Of a stretch of 64,000 bases of DNA, positions 25,701 to 34,077 are shown piece by piece (the first letter of the stretch is position 1; every line of letters starts with the position of its first letter). A program made the position numbers and the translations under genes. The notes under the pieces were generated by a model. It had not been told where the DNA came from, did no database searches, and worked only from the letters and a program-made list of their open reading frames with translations. Origin of the DNA: Pseudomonas mucidolens (GTDB taxonomy: Bacteria > Pseudomonadota > Gammaproteobacteria > Pseudomonadales > Pseudomonadaceae); the NCBI RefSeq assembly GCF_900106045.1, contig NZ_LT629802.1, positions 2,356,001 to 2,420,000 of the forward strand, in the 5' to 3' direction.

Positions 25701-27135
25701 TTTGCACCTCGACAGACGACGGCGTCTCGCGCTCGGCATCACGCCGACGCCGCGTCGGCGTGGTCGCGGAGTCGTCCACCAGCACCGCCAGGGCATCATA
25801 GAACGTCTCATGCGGATGCCCCGGCCATGGCGCGTCCAGCGCGCGCTCGACCCGCACTTGCAACTGCTCGCTGGTCAATTGCGATGGGACCTCGGGCTGT
25901 TTGGCAAACGGAACGATCAAGCCGTCGTCGGCGGGCAGGCACCAACTGCTGTAGACAGTGCTGATGGCACCGTACGCGGCAAGCGCGCCCACAGTCAGCA
26001 GCGGATGTTGCTCAACCGCGTTGCCTACCCGTTGCGCCGCCAACGCGCCTGTCAGCACCAGCCACGTGCGCAGGGCCCCAGCCATCGATTGCAGCTGCTC
26101 GGTCAGCGCCGGGTTCGCGATGCTTTCGGTGGTCGGGCGATACACCTCATTGCCCAGCGCCTGTAGGCCGGCAGACTCGACGTGACGTCCCTGGCCGACC
26201 ATGTCTTGCAACAGCACCACCACTTCCTCCAGCTCCACGCCCTCGGCACCCGGCAGGCTCAGCGCGCGGTCGATGCGCCGCAGCAATTCCCGGGCGTCGG
26301 CGCTGAACTGTTGAAGCCAGGTGGGACCCGCCGTGGTGGGCGCGGTTGGCGCCGGCGCGTCGACGACCTGTGCGTCCCAGGCCGCCCTGGCCCGTTGTTG
26401 GTCCTCGGCGAACATCTTCGACTGGTTTTCATATAAGCGGCTGGGGCGGCTGGCCGTTTCCCCGCTGTAGAGATCCTGTGCCGCCTGCACGGCGTCGCGG
26501 ATGCCCTGACCTGCTTGCTCAATCCCCAGATAGGTACCCAGGTTGAACAGCGGCATCAAAGGCGCGGCGTCTTGCGCAAAGTCCCTGCCGACGGTGATCG
26601 CCAAGCCGAATTTTGCCGCCTCATAACGCTCCTTGAAGCGCTCGACCTGAGGCTTGAGTGCAGCCGCAAGGGCCGCCGGAAGCGCTTCGAGCGCCTGCTC
26701 CGCCGCCGTCAATTGATCGCCCATCTGCGCCAAGGCTTCTGCCCTGGCCAGTGGAAGGTATCGCTGATTCAGTTGCGCTAACCGCTCTTCGGCCGCCCAT
26801 GCCTGTTGCATGGAGCGGTTGGGAACATGTCCTGGCCGATGCCCGGAGCCGGCCATCCGGACCCGCATCAACAGGTCCTTGAGCTTTTGCGTGTTGCTCA
26901 GTGGATGTTGGCGTACATCTTCATAATCGGCGTGCAGTTGATGGCGTTGCAGGGCGTCCGAGGTGTGCTTGATGTCTTGGCGCAATTGCTCCAGCTCAGC
27001 ATGACCGGCGAGTTGTTGTGCGCTGTTGCGTACGGTCACCACCTCTTCACCGATGCTGCTCAAGCGACGCGGCGCGAGATTGCCTGAGGGGCGATACCCG
27101 TTCAAGGAATCAGCGTGAAGGCGATTCAATGGCAT
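22732..27135 (-). CDS. Large toxin-like protein: DUF6543/dermonecrotic-type body, Fic motif and papain-like (PMT deamidase-type) C-terminus
   Basis: A 1467-residue protein. The first 700 residues are largely helical (for example LPLARAEALAQMGDQLTA) with a hydrophobic helix near residue 380. Residues about 700-900 resemble the DUF6543 body of Pseudomonas dermonecrotic-toxin-like proteins (FHGVRLNGVVLIPQEQGG). A Gly-rich hydrophobic stretch near 920-955 could act in membrane insertion. His1206 begins HPYGDGNGRTAR, a canonical Fic AMP-transferase motif (HxFxDGNGRxxR, Tyr for Phe). Cys1332 (GKCASL), His1370 (LNHFVVV) and Asp1385 (VFDLTA) are spaced 38 and 15 residues apart, close to the triad of P. 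multocida toxin. No Sec signal is seen. The ATG at 27135 has AGAG eight bases upstream; a GTG three codons earlier is possible. No immunity gene or secretion gene adjoins it. Confidence 0.8.
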   Translation of the reverse strand: MPLNRLHADSLNGYRPSGNLAPRRLSSIGEEVVTVRNSAQQLAGHAELEQLRQDIKHTSDALQRHQLHADYEDVRQHPLSNTQKLKDLLMRVRMAGSGHRPGHVPNRSMQQAWAAEERLAQLNQRYLPLARAEALAQMGDQLTAAEQALEALPAALAAALKPQVERFKERYEAAKFGLAITVGRDFAQDAAPLMPLFNLGTYLGIEQAGQGIRDAVQAAQDLYSGETASRPSRLYENQSKMFAEDQQRARAAWDAQVVDAPAPTAPTTAGPTWLQQFSADARELLRRIDRALSLPGAEGVELEEVVVLLQDMVGQGRHVESAGLQALGNEVYRPTTESIANPALTEQLQSMAGALRTWLVLTGALAAQRVGNAVEQHPLLTVGALAAYGAISTVYSSWCLPADDGLIVPFAKQPEVPSQLTSEQLQVRVERALDAPWPGHPHETFYDALAVLVDDSATTPTRRRRDAERETPSSVEVQKVLVWLHAPSADGCSTLGSEFRRYALVPISVADDLLAEQVLKALAARVRAEEHTAERLAAKLAAHTEAQIEPLLTEWMSTYKPILQPSVFIEQHIAQGIQAFQNATGTAKHCTSDTPIRVGYREILPANPNLQIRAPQIQYQTFALREVVTGTFWHDIRAKRGPLDVRYTAVSYEHQRLIDALRAQDLAGKLEKSLAEYRADPRNKQRVSQLYQGQIQQRCLEYLNRHPADSAFYGNVTDFMLGKHQAAEVTFHGVRLNGVVLIPQEQGGLLFSVDDEQYFHIETKNEVYVHYGQRKWQPVPVYPDSPEFRQWVMQKLPVFEQFKYAADANAFAVKKEGYHKQAHLGIPENGGKLSFLPLAFEPREDMRDLSEQLFDGFMQRLKSDIDKLVFTDGERRSLDLLDVCKAILQLYATVGAVGMGGTGGVMLGGVLGAAGMGVSHAQAAISDRPDEAARYQQQASDYTKQVVLSAFLLAAGPAFRPAMLARGGYRTVAHIKPLLQRYHWLKYQAGRTAAKISTQLRWAQLNDAGKTQQLTKVLAGTADARALAGLVDERTLNQAIRNNLLLDGLGQSKTRFSWGRFAFERFNGQRRLASDLRRLREVNRQVETLFKTPPVVPRQVMSGDPAAAAAEWIVGRSTSNTLTSAQVERVLRQFRHADINDPKVIDAVHAALYQAPGGQLPRFFRSSSDPVHMGSDVARAGFEKIIRGSAQSANADRLFATINRYHPYGDGNGRTARALYALARLREDGTAFKALTAEGEKLLLGLQHPATPGVAPLINAIGGRAQRSRIAVFRSSDLPKRKIPTPRLRTEPVRVIEAHPSYRLPAEMQDYLALLQRDRAIAAAIAAPAGKCASLMEPVARFMKAQGMTDIKYRGIFMFNNMAEEKWLNHFVVVGSKQGKPYVFDLTATQFANKGMPALDKPLILPEAAWADLYRSATTRKLIKYKDFSSSQRAEQAFNPQPPVQSPTTFIEDAKILHAPSWYTQLS

Positions 27136-27231
27136 GTTCGGCACTCTTTAACTCGGAAAAAGTGCCTCCAGCTTATGGATTACATTATCGCCACCTATAG
27201 GATGTTTCCGGTGCGACAGCCGACTTTGCCG

Positions 27232-28248
27232 TTAACTGAGGTCATTGAGAATCAGGCTGCGGTAATGGCCAGGATTGGAGCCTGACCATTTGCGAAACGC
27301 CTTATAGAACGAACTCACATCGGCAAACCCCAACCGGCTGGCGATATCGGCAAAGCTGATCTCGGCCTCGGCCAGCCAGACAATCGCCAGTTCCTTGCGC
27401 ACGCTGTCCTTGAGTCCCTGATAAGTCTGGCCCTCCTCGGCCAGGCGGCGGCGCAAGGTGGAAGCGGACATGCACAAGCGGTTAGCCAGGCTCTCGGTTT
27501 CGGGCCAGGTGTCGGCGGGCATCTGGCGCAAGTCTTTCTTGATGCGGGTGGCCAAGCTGTCGGGGTCACGGTATTTGACCAGGATATTGGCCGGTGCATG
27601 GGCCAGGAAGCGCTTGAGTTCTTCAGGACTGCGCTTGATCGGCAGATCAAGACAATCGGCAGAGAAAATCATCCGCGTGCGTGGCCGATCAAAGCGCAGG
27701 TTGTCGGAAAACATCACCTGGTAGTCATCACAAAACGCCGGTTGCGGGCAACGCAATTCAATCGCCAGGATCGGAATGCGTCGGCCTGCCAACCAGCAAG
27801 CGACGCCATGGACGATCATCCAGTAGCAAAAATAAGTAAATGCGCGCCGGGGGTCGGTTTCCGGTTCCAGCAGTACAATTTCCGCCAGGCTCTGCTGGCG
27901 CACCAGCTGGGCCGGCATGTGTTCCAACATCAACGATAGAAACTCCAGTCCGGTTTCAAGGGCCGCCGCCAGGGTCGGCTGGGCCATCGAGGCGCGGCAG
28001 AGAAATGCCAGGCTGCCGGACTTGAGCCTGCGCGGGTCCATGCCGAAGAACTCATCATCACTGCGTCGTGCCAGCAAGCGCCACAGCCGTGCATAAGCCA
28101 TGGCCGGAACCCGTGCCATGGGTTGTTCCAACAGCGCCGGGGCAATACCCACCTTGCTCAACGCTTCCTGGGTCGCCGCACCCGGCGCGCAGCTCTGCAA
28201 CAGGGCTTCACGTACCAGGTGAATGGAGATGGTGTCTTTTACCGACAT
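27232..28248 (-). CDS. AraC-family transcriptional regulator with arabinose-binding-like N-terminal domain
   Basis: A 338-residue regulator. Residues about 25-210 fit the AraC_N/Arabinose_bd (PF12625) sensor domain found in OruR-type regulators (LEQPMARVPAMAYARLWRLL, GMDPRRLKSGSLAFL). Residues about 240-335 form the two-helix-turn-helix AraC DNA-binding domain (SLANRLCMSASTLRRRLAEE; FADIASRLGFADVSSFYKAF). The ligand is unknown. It lies 96 bases upstream of the toxin-like gene on the same strand and could control it, though its own target might be elsewhere. It is divergent from the efe operon. Confidence 0.9.
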   Translation of the reverse strand: MSVKDTISIHLVREALLQSCAPGAATQEALSKVGIAPALLEQPMARVPAMAYARLWRLLARRSDDEFFGMDPRRLKSGSLAFLCRASMAQPTLAAALETGLEFLSLMLEHMPAQLVRQQSLAEIVLLEPETDPRRAFTYFCYWMIVHGVACWLAGRRIPILAIELRCPQPAFCDDYQVMFSDNLRFDRPRTRMIFSADCLDLPIKRSPEELKRFLAHAPANILVKYRDPDSLATRIKKDLRQMPADTWPETESLANRLCMSASTLRRRLAEEGQTYQGLKDSVRKELAIVWLAEAEISFADIASRLGFADVSSFYKAFRKWSGSNPGHYRSLILNDLS

Positions 28249-28290
28249 TGGCGAAGGCTCAATTTTGTTGTCATGTGTAAGTCGACCATT

Positions 28291-28314
28291 GTAGGAGCGA
28301 GCCTGCTTGCGAAG
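28291..28314 (+). repeat. Single REP-type palindromic repeat
   Basis: Starts GTAGGAGCGAGCCTGCTTGC and ends GAAG, matching the left REP of the element at 47985-48007 apart from two bases. No intact inverted partner is seen downstream, though a CTTCGCGAGCA remnant occurs near 28357. Confidence 0.7.
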
Positions 28315-28427
28315 GAAGCCAGCGATAACGCGGCCAGCTGCGGTGTATTGGTTTTCTTCGCGAGCACCCTGCGATGCAGATGGATTCCGTTCAGCCGCCG
28401 TTCAGCAAACGCCAATAAATGTCATTT

Positions 28428-28446
28428 AGGAATAAGTATCATTATG
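28428..28446. promoter_or_regulatory. Possible Fur box upstream of efeU
   Basis: AGGAATAAGTATCATTATG agrees with 12 of 19 positions of the classical Fur consensus, with the right half nearly complete (ATCATTAT). It lies 40 bases before the efeU start, in an AT-rich stretch. Iron repression would fit the operon's role. Confidence 0.45.
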
Positions 28447-28485
28447 TTACAACTTAGCACCCTATCTAATTAGCTGCGGTGTCGA

Positions 28486-29334
28486 ATGCTCGTTCCATTT
28501 CTAATCATGCTGCGCGAAGGGATTGAAGCGGCGCTGATCGTTGGCATCATTGCCAGCTACCTGCAACAGACCGGACGCGGCCAGTGGATGCCGGCGGTCT
28601 GGATCGGGGTGTTTCTCGCCGCCGCCCTGGCGTTGCTGGTGGGTGGCGGCCTGGAACTTGTCAGCGCCGAGTTCCCGCAAAAACAGCAAGAGCTGTTCGA
28701 AGGCATCGTCGGCCTGGTGGCCGTGGGCATTCTCAGCTCCATGGTGTTCTGGATGCGCAAGGTGGCGCGGTCCATCAAGCATTCCCTGCACCAATCTCTC
28801 GATCACGCGCTGACCGGCTCCAGGCATCAGGTCATCGCGCTGATCGCCATGGTGTTTTTCGCCGTGGCTCGGGAAGGCCTGGAGACCGTGTTCTTCCTGC
28901 TCGCGGTATTCCAGCAAAGCGACGGTCTGGGCGCGCCCGTAGGCGCTCTGCTCGGGTTGATCCTGGCGATCATCGTCGGGTTCCTGATCTATAGCGGCAG
29001 CATGCGCCTGAACCTCGGTGCGTTTTTTCGCTGGACCGGTCTGTTCATTCTCGTGGTGGCCGCCGGCATCCTCGCCAACTCGGTACAGGCCCTGCACGAA
29101 GCGGGAGTCTGGAACCACTGGCAAACCGTGTTGTTCGATTTCAGCGCCACGCTGCCCATGGATGGGTCGCTGGGTTCGGTACTGGCGGGGATGTTCGGTT
29201 ATCAGGATGCGCCGACGGCCAGCACCCTGGGCGCCTATCTGATCTACCTGGTGATCGCCCTGGTGATGTTCTTTCTTCCAGCGGCTCCCATCACCTGCGC
29301 GCCGCGCCCTTCTTCTTCCGTTGCCAACCCGTAA
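28486..29334 (+). CDS. efeU: FTR1-family ferrous iron permease EfeU
   Basis: A 282-residue inner-membrane protein with seven predicted spans. It carries the two REGLE-type iron-ligand motifs, REGIEA near residue 9 and REGLET near residue 127, which define the Ftr1/EfeU family. It imports iron after oxidation of Fe2+ in the periplasm. It starts MLVPFLIMLREGIEA, as the family usually does, and ends just before the efeO ribosome-binding site, so translation is probably coupled. First gene of efeUOBM. Confidence 0.93.
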   Translation: MLVPFLIMLREGIEAALIVGIIASYLQQTGRGQWMPAVWIGVFLAAALALLVGGGLELVSAEFPQKQQELFEGIVGLVAVGILSSMVFWMRKVARSIKHSLHQSLDHALTGSRHQVIALIAMVFFAVAREGLETVFFLLAVFQQSDGLGAPVGALLGLILAIIVGFLIYSGSMRLNLGAFFRWTGLFILVVAAGILANSVQALHEAGVWNHWQTVLFDFSATLPMDGSLGSVLAGMFGYQDAPTASTLGAYLIYLVIALVMFFLPAAPITCAPRPSSSVANP

Positions 29335-29344
29335 GGAACGCCTC

Positions 29345-30547
29345 TTGTCCACTCAATCTCCTCAACCGTCTTCGCCTCCTCGCGCTCTGCGCTGGGCAGT
29401 GGCCGGCTCGGCGGTCGTGATGATCACAGCCGCAGGCCTGTTCTACTACGCCTCACAACGGGCCGCCGCCAAGCGTCAGGTCAACCACAATGAGATCGCG
29501 GTGACCATCCACGCCCACCGCTGCGAGCCCAATACCCTGACGGTACCGGCGGGCCGGGCCAGCTTCCGCATCATCAACCGTTCGGAGCGGGCAGTGGAAT
29601 GGGAAATCCTCGATGGCGTGCTGGTGGTTGAAGAACGCGAAAACATCGCGCCAGGCCTGAGCCAAGTGATCAACGCCAACCTGTTGCCCGGCAACTACGC
29701 CATCACCTGCGGCTTGTTGAGCAACCCGCGCGGCACCTTGCAGGTGACCCCCACGGCCGAATCCGAGGCCCAGGCGAAAGCCAAGCCTTCGATGGTCGCC
29801 TTTATCGGCCCATTGTCCGAGTTCCGCGTCTATCTGAGTCGTCAAGGCAGTGCGTTGATCCAGGCCGTCACCGCGCTTGAACAGGCGATTGCCGCCGGCG
29901 ACCTGAATCAGGCTCAAGCGCTGTACCTGCCCGCCCGCGAAGCCTACCAGCGTCTCGCCCCGGCCGCCCAGCGCCTGGCGCCATTGGACAATGCAATCAA
30001 CGCCCGCGCCGATTACTTTGAAAAGCGTGAGCAAGACCCGGCCTTCACCGGCTTTCATCGCCTCGAATACAGCCTGTTCGAGCAACGCAGCCTCGACAAT
30101 CTCACGCCCATGGCGCAGCGCCTGCTCACCGATGTCACCCGTCTCAAGCAACAGCTGTTGGCCCAGTCACTGCCGCCGGAGCAACTGGTGAGCATCCTGG
30201 TGCGCAACCTCAATAACCTCGCGGACGTGCGTGCCGCCAGCGGCGAGGAAGAGCGCTACAGCCACATCGACCTGAATGGCTTTGCCGCCAACCTGGAAGT
30301 GACGCGCAAGGTGGTCGACCTGATGCGTGCGCTGCTGAGCAAGTCGGCTGCCGAGCTGTTACCCGGGATCGACAGCACCATGGCCGGATTCGATGCCCAA
30401 CTCAACGCCTTGAAAACCGATAACCACTACAGACCCTATGACAGCGTTACCGTCGATCAGCGCAAGCAGATCGCCGACAAGGCCAAGGCCCTGGCCGTTG
30501 CACTCGATGGAATCGACCCCGCCCTTGACCTTTCCGGCCTGAAGTGA
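29345..30547 (+). CDS. efeO: Iron uptake protein EfeO (cupredoxin plus imelysin-like M75 domain), TTG start
   Basis: A 400-residue periplasmic protein anchored by an N-terminal membrane segment (about residues 16-37). An EfeO cupredoxin domain (about 45-140, with CEPNTLTVPAGRASF and the Cys in YAITCGLL) is followed by an imelysin/M75 domain (about 155-395) with the metal motif [10 protein letters not shown] (HxxE). The TTG at 29345 is chosen because AAGGA lies seven bases upstream; no ATG fits, and an earlier TTG at 29321 would overlap efeU. EfeO passes iron to the permease. The adjacent efeM gene encodes a second M75 protein without cupredoxin. Confidence 0.9.
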   Translation: MSTQSPQPSSPPRALRWAVAGSAVVMITAAGLFYYASQRAAAKRQVNHNEIAVTIHAHRCEPNTLTVPAGRASFRIINRSERAVEWEILDGVLVVEERENIAPGLSQVINANLLPGNYAITCGLLSNPRGTLQVTPTAESEAQAKAKPSMVAFIGPLSEFRVYLSRQGSALIQAVTALEQAIAAGDLNQAQALYLPAREAYQRLAPAAQRLAPLDNAINARADYFEKREQDPAFTGFHRLEYSLFEQRSLDNLTPMAQRLLTDVTRLKQQLLAQSLPPEQLVSILVRNLNNLADVRAASGEEERYSHIDLNGFAANLEVTRKVVDLMRALLSKSAAELLPGIDSTMAGFDAQLNALKTDNHYRPYDSVTVDQRKQIADKAKALAVALDGIDPALDLSGLK

Positions 30548-30561
30548 AGACAACTAGACAG

Positions 30562-31866
30562 ATGACTGATTCAGCACAATTTGACCGCCAGCGGCGCCGT
30601 GTCCTGCTGGGAATGGCTGCCACCGGCGCTGCGCTAGCCGGCAGCAGCCTGAGTTGTCCGGCGATGGCTGCCACTGCCGCCCAGGTCACGACCGCTCCGA
30701 GCAGCGATAAGACCCGCGACCATCATGCTTTCCATGGCAAGCACCAAAGCGGCATCGTCACGCCGCGCCCGGCCTGCGGGATGCTGGTGGCCTTCGATGT
30801 GTTGGCCAGCGACCGTGAAGACCTGGAGCGGCTGTTCCGCACGTTGAACGAGCGCATCGGCTTTCTGATGACCGGCGGTGCCGTGCCGCAGGTGGATCCG
30901 AAACTACCGCCGACCGACTCGGGCATTCTTGGCCCGGTGGTGACGCCGGACAATCTGACCATCACCGTTTCGGTCGGCGATTCGCTGTTCGATGAGCGTT
31001 TCGGCCTGGCCAGCGCCAAGCCCAAGCGCCTGAGCCGTATGGTCGGTTTTCCCAACGACGCCTTGGAGGCGGCGCAGTGCCATGGCGACCTGAGCCTGCA
31101 ATTCTGCGCGAATACCCCGGACACCAATATCCACGCCCTGCGCGACATCGTGAAGAACCTGCCAGACCTCCTGCTGGTGCGCTGGAAGCAGGAAGGCAGC
31201 GTGCCGCCCCAGCCCCCTGCCCGTCCCGGCACACCCGCCCAGAGCGCGCGCAACTTTCTCGGTTTTCGCGATGGCTCGGCCAACCCGGACTCCAATGACC
31301 ATCGAACCATGGAGCAAATCGTGTGGGTGCAGCCCGCCAGCGACGAACCCGCCTGGGCGGCCAATGGCAGCTACCAGGCGGTGCGGATCATCCGCAATTT
31401 CGTCGAGCGCTGGGACCGCACGCCCCTGCAGGAGCAGGAAAGCATCATCGGCCGGATCAAGGCCAGCGGCGCGCCCATGGACGGTCAACAGGAAACCCAA
31501 GTTCCCGACTACAGCAAGGACCCGCAGGGCAAGTTGACCAAGCTCGATGCGCATATCCGCCTGGCCAACCCGCGCACCCCGCAAACGCAGGCCAATCTGA
31601 TCCTGCGTCGGCCGTTCAATTACTCCAACGGCGTCAACAAAAACGGTCAGTTGGACATGGGGCTGCTGTTCATTTGTTACCAGGCTGACCTGGAGAAAGG
31701 CTTCATCAGTGTGCAAACCCGACTCAACGGCGAACCTTTGGAGGAATACCTCAAACCGGTAGGCGGCGGGTATTTTTTCACTTTGCCGGGCGTCACCGGG
31801 CCGCAGGATTTTGTCGGCCGCACGCTGCTGGCTGCCACGCAAGCGCCAACCACCGCCAAGACCTGA
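30562..31866 (+). CDS. efeB: Deferrochelatase/DyP-type peroxidase EfeB
   Basis: A 434-residue haem peroxidase with a twin-arginine signal ([14 protein letters not shown]), so it is exported folded with its haem. The DyP GxxDG motif is present ([10 protein letters not shown], about residue 230), as is a candidate proximal His in [11 protein letters not shown]. EfeB oxidises ferrous iron, or releases iron from haem, for EfeUO. The ATG at 30562 is preferred, but a GTG at 30544 overlapping the efeO stop (coupled) is also possible. Third gene of the operon. Confidence 0.92.
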   Translation: MTDSAQFDRQRRRVLLGMAATGAALAGSSLSCPAMAATAAQVTTAPSSDKTRDHHAFHGKHQSGIVTPRPACGMLVAFDVLASDREDLERLFRTLNERIGFLMTGGAVPQVDPKLPPTDSGILGPVVTPDNLTITVSVGDSLFDERFGLASAKPKRLSRMVGFPNDALEAAQCHGDLSLQFCANTPDTNIHALRDIVKNLPDLLLVRWKQEGSVPPQPPARPGTPAQSARNFLGFRDGSANPDSNDHRTMEQIVWVQPASDEPAWAANGSYQAVRIIRNFVERWDRTPLQEQESIIGRIKASGAPMDGQQETQVPDYSKDPQGKLTKLDAHIRLANPRTPQTQANLILRRPFNYSNGVNKNGQLDMGLLFICYQADLEKGFISVQTRLNGEPLEEYLKPVGGGYFFTLPGVTGPQDFVGRTLLAATQAPTTAKT

Positions 31867-31889
31867 CACACCACAACGGAAACCGTCCC

Positions 31890-32708
31890 ATGCAAAAAAC
31901 ACCTCTCGCGTTATCGTTGCTGCTGGCCGTAGCTGCGCAGGCGGCCTTTGCCGCGCCGGCGCCACTGGATCTGGTCGGCCCGGTCTCGGACTACAAGATC
32001 TACGTCACCGAGCAGATCGACGAACTGGTCACGCAGACCCAGGCCTTCACCCAAGCAGTGAAACAGGGCGATCTGGCCACCGCCAAGCAGCTGTATGCAC
32101 CGACCCGCGTCCACTATGAAACGATCGAGCCGATCGCCGAGCTGTTCAGCGACCTTGATGCGTCGATTGATTCTCGTGTCGATGATCACGAAAAAGGCGT
32201 CAAGGCCGAGGACTTCACCGGCTTCCACCGCCTCGAATACAGCCTGTTCGCCGAACACACCACCCAAGGCCTGGATGCCCTGGCCGACGGTCTGAACAAC
32301 GACGTCAAGGACCTGCAACAGCGTGTCGCCGAGCTGACCTTCCCACCGGAGAAGGTCGTCGGCGGTGCCGCCGCGTTGTTGGAAGAAGTGGCCGCCACCA
32401 AGATCTCCGGTGAGGAAGATCGTTATAGCCACACCGACCTGTACGACTTCCAGGGCAATATCGACGGTGCGAAAAAAATCGTCGACCTGTTCCGTGGACA
32501 GATCGAGCAACAGGACAAGGTATTCCTGGCCAAGGTCGACAAGAACTTCGCCACCGTAAACAACATCCTGGCCCAGTACAGAACCACCGACGGCGGCTTT
32601 GAAACCTACGACAAGGTCAAGGAAAACCACCGCAAGGCGCTGATCGGTCCGGTCAACACCCTGGCCGAAGACCTGTCGACCCTGCGTGGCAAGCTGGGCT
32701 TGAACTGA
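31890..32708 (+). CDS. efeM: EfeM-type periplasmic imelysin-family iron-binding protein
   Basis: A 272-residue exported protein with a signal peptide (about residues 1-21, ending AAFA) and a single M75/imelysin domain. The motif FHRLEYSLF gives the HxxE metal site also present in EfeO, and [16 protein letters not shown] matches a conserved C-terminal block. It has no cupredoxin domain, which defines the EfeM form. It starts 24 bases after efeB and is the last gene of the operon. A long hairpin follows. Confidence 0.9.
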   Translation: MQKTPLALSLLLAVAAQAAFAAPAPLDLVGPVSDYKIYVTEQIDELVTQTQAFTQAVKQGDLATAKQLYAPTRVHYETIEPIAELFSDLDASIDSRVDDHEKGVKAEDFTGFHRLEYSLFAEHTTQGLDALADGLNNDVKDLQQRVAELTFPPEKVVGGAAALLEEVAATKISGEEDRYSHTDLYDFQGNIDGAKKIVDLFRGQIEQQDKVFLAKVDKNFATVNNILAQYRTTDGGFETYDKVKENHRKALIGPVNTLAEDLSTLRGKLGLN

Positions 32709-32733
32709 TCCAAGCAGGCTCGATCCGGGCAAT

Positions 32734-32760
32734 AATCGCGGGCGACTTTCGCCCGCGATT
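32734..32760 (+). terminator. Perfect 12-base hairpin after efeM
   Basis: Arms AATCGCGGGCGA and TCGCCCGCGATT surround a 3-base loop 26 bases after the stop codon. The downstream sequence lacks a T run, so it is a weak or Rho-assisted terminator. Confidence 0.55.
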
Positions 32761-32865
32761 GCGTATCGGCCGGCTGTACATCCTCATCAGTCCGGCTAAT
32801 CTCGCTATCGGTTTAGTCGTCTTATCTATACCGTTCAAGCGATACTCACTCACGGAAGATTGCCC

Positions 32866-34074
32866 ATGTCCAATTCGACCGCTGGGGTCAAAGCTGCATT
32901 GACCGCCCCGGCCTCGTTCAACTTGCGTCCGCTGCTCATCGCCAACATGGCCTGCACCATGGCGATGATGGCGTTCGTCTCACTGATCGGTCCGATCGCC
33001 CGGGTCCTCGGGCTGGCAACCTGGCAGGCGGGTGCGGCGGTAACGGTGTCGGGCGTGATCTGGATGCTCCTGGCGCGGCCTTGGGGCCAGGCCAGCGACC
33101 GTCTTGGTCGGCGCCGGGTATTGTTGCTCGGCACAGGCGGTTTCACCTTGGCCTACTGGGCTCTTTGCGTGTTTATCGATGCCTCGCTGGAGCTGCTGCC
33201 CTCGGCCACGCTGGCGTTTATCGGGCTGGTGCTGGGGCGCGGCTTGATCGGGGTGTTCTACGCGGCCATCCCGGTGGGTGGATATGCGCTGATTGCCGAC
33301 AATATCGAACCCGGCCATCGCGCCAAAGCCATGGCTTCCCTGGGTGCCGCCAACGCTTGCGGCCTGGTGTTGGGGCCGGCGATTGCCGCGCTGCTGGCCC
33401 GGTACAGCCTGAGCCTGCCGTTTTATGCAATGGCGCTGCTGCCGATGGCGGGCTTCCTGGTGCTGCTGAAACAACTGCCACGCCAGGAACTGCATCTCAA
33501 ACAGCCGCCCAAGGCGGTGAACCTCTCGGACCCACGCTTGCGGCGTCCGCTGGTGGTGGCGTTTGTCGCAATGTTGTGTGTATCGATTGCCCAGATCACC
33601 GTGGGTTTCTTCGCCCTGGACCGTCTGAAAATGAATCCGGCCGATGCCGCCCAAACAGCCGGGATCGCCCTGACCATGGTCGGCCTGGCCTTGATCTGCT
33701 CGCAACTGCTGGTGCGCAAACTGGAGTGGTCGCCACTGCGGATGATTCGTGTCGGCGCCATCGTTTCGGGCCTGGGGTTCGCCGGCAGCATGTTCGCCGA
33801 CACGGCGTGGATCCTGTGGCTGTGCTTCTTTGTCTCGGCAGCCGGGATGGGCTGGATTTTTCCGTCCTTCGCGGCACTTGCGGCCAACGCCGTAGAAGCC
33901 TCTGAACAAGGCGCGACGGCGGGTTCGGTGGGCGCTGCGCAGGGTTTTGGGGTGGTCATCGGGCCACTCGTCGGGACCCTGATCTATGCCATCGAACCGC
34001 GTCTGCCGTACCTGGTGGCCGCGGCCCTGCTGTTACTCGTCGCCTGCTGGCCCGCGCCCCGGCAACCGCGCTGA
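32866..34074 (+). CDS. MFS transporter, drug:H+ antiporter type
   Basis: A 402-residue protein with 12 predicted membrane spans. The loop 2-3 signature GQASDRLGRRRVLLLG is the classical MFS motif A, and the span-5 motif GLVLGPAIAALLARY is motif C of the 12-TM and 14-TM antiporters. The likely function is proton-driven export of a drug or metabolite. The ATG at 32866 has GGAAG upstream. It follows the efe operon in the same direction and ends four bases before the convergent pssA. No substrate can be named. Confidence 0.85.
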   Translation: MSNSTAGVKAALTAPASFNLRPLLIANMACTMAMMAFVSLIGPIARVLGLATWQAGAAVTVSGVIWMLLARPWGQASDRLGRRRVLLLGTGGFTLAYWALCVFIDASLELLPSATLAFIGLVLGRGLIGVFYAAIPVGGYALIADNIEPGHRAKAMASLGAANACGLVLGPAIAALLARYSLSLPFYAMALLPMAGFLVLLKQLPRQELHLKQPPKAVNLSDPRLRRPLVVAFVAMLCVSIAQITVGFFALDRLKMNPADAAQTAGIALTMVGLALICSQLLVRKLEWSPLRMIRVGAIVSGLGFAGSMFADTAWILWLCFFVSAAGMGWIFPSFAALAANAVEASEQGATAGSVGAAQGFGVVIGPLVGTLIYAIEPRLPYLVAAALLLLVACWPAPRQPR

Positions 34075-34077
34075 ATC

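Noticed and set aside
22732..27135. Reading the toxin-like gene as a T6SS, Tc or polymorphic-toxin (Rhs/CdiA) protein
   Set aside because: No PAAR, VgrG, RHS repeats, filamentous haemagglutinin repeats or pre-toxin motif was seen, and no immunity gene follows.
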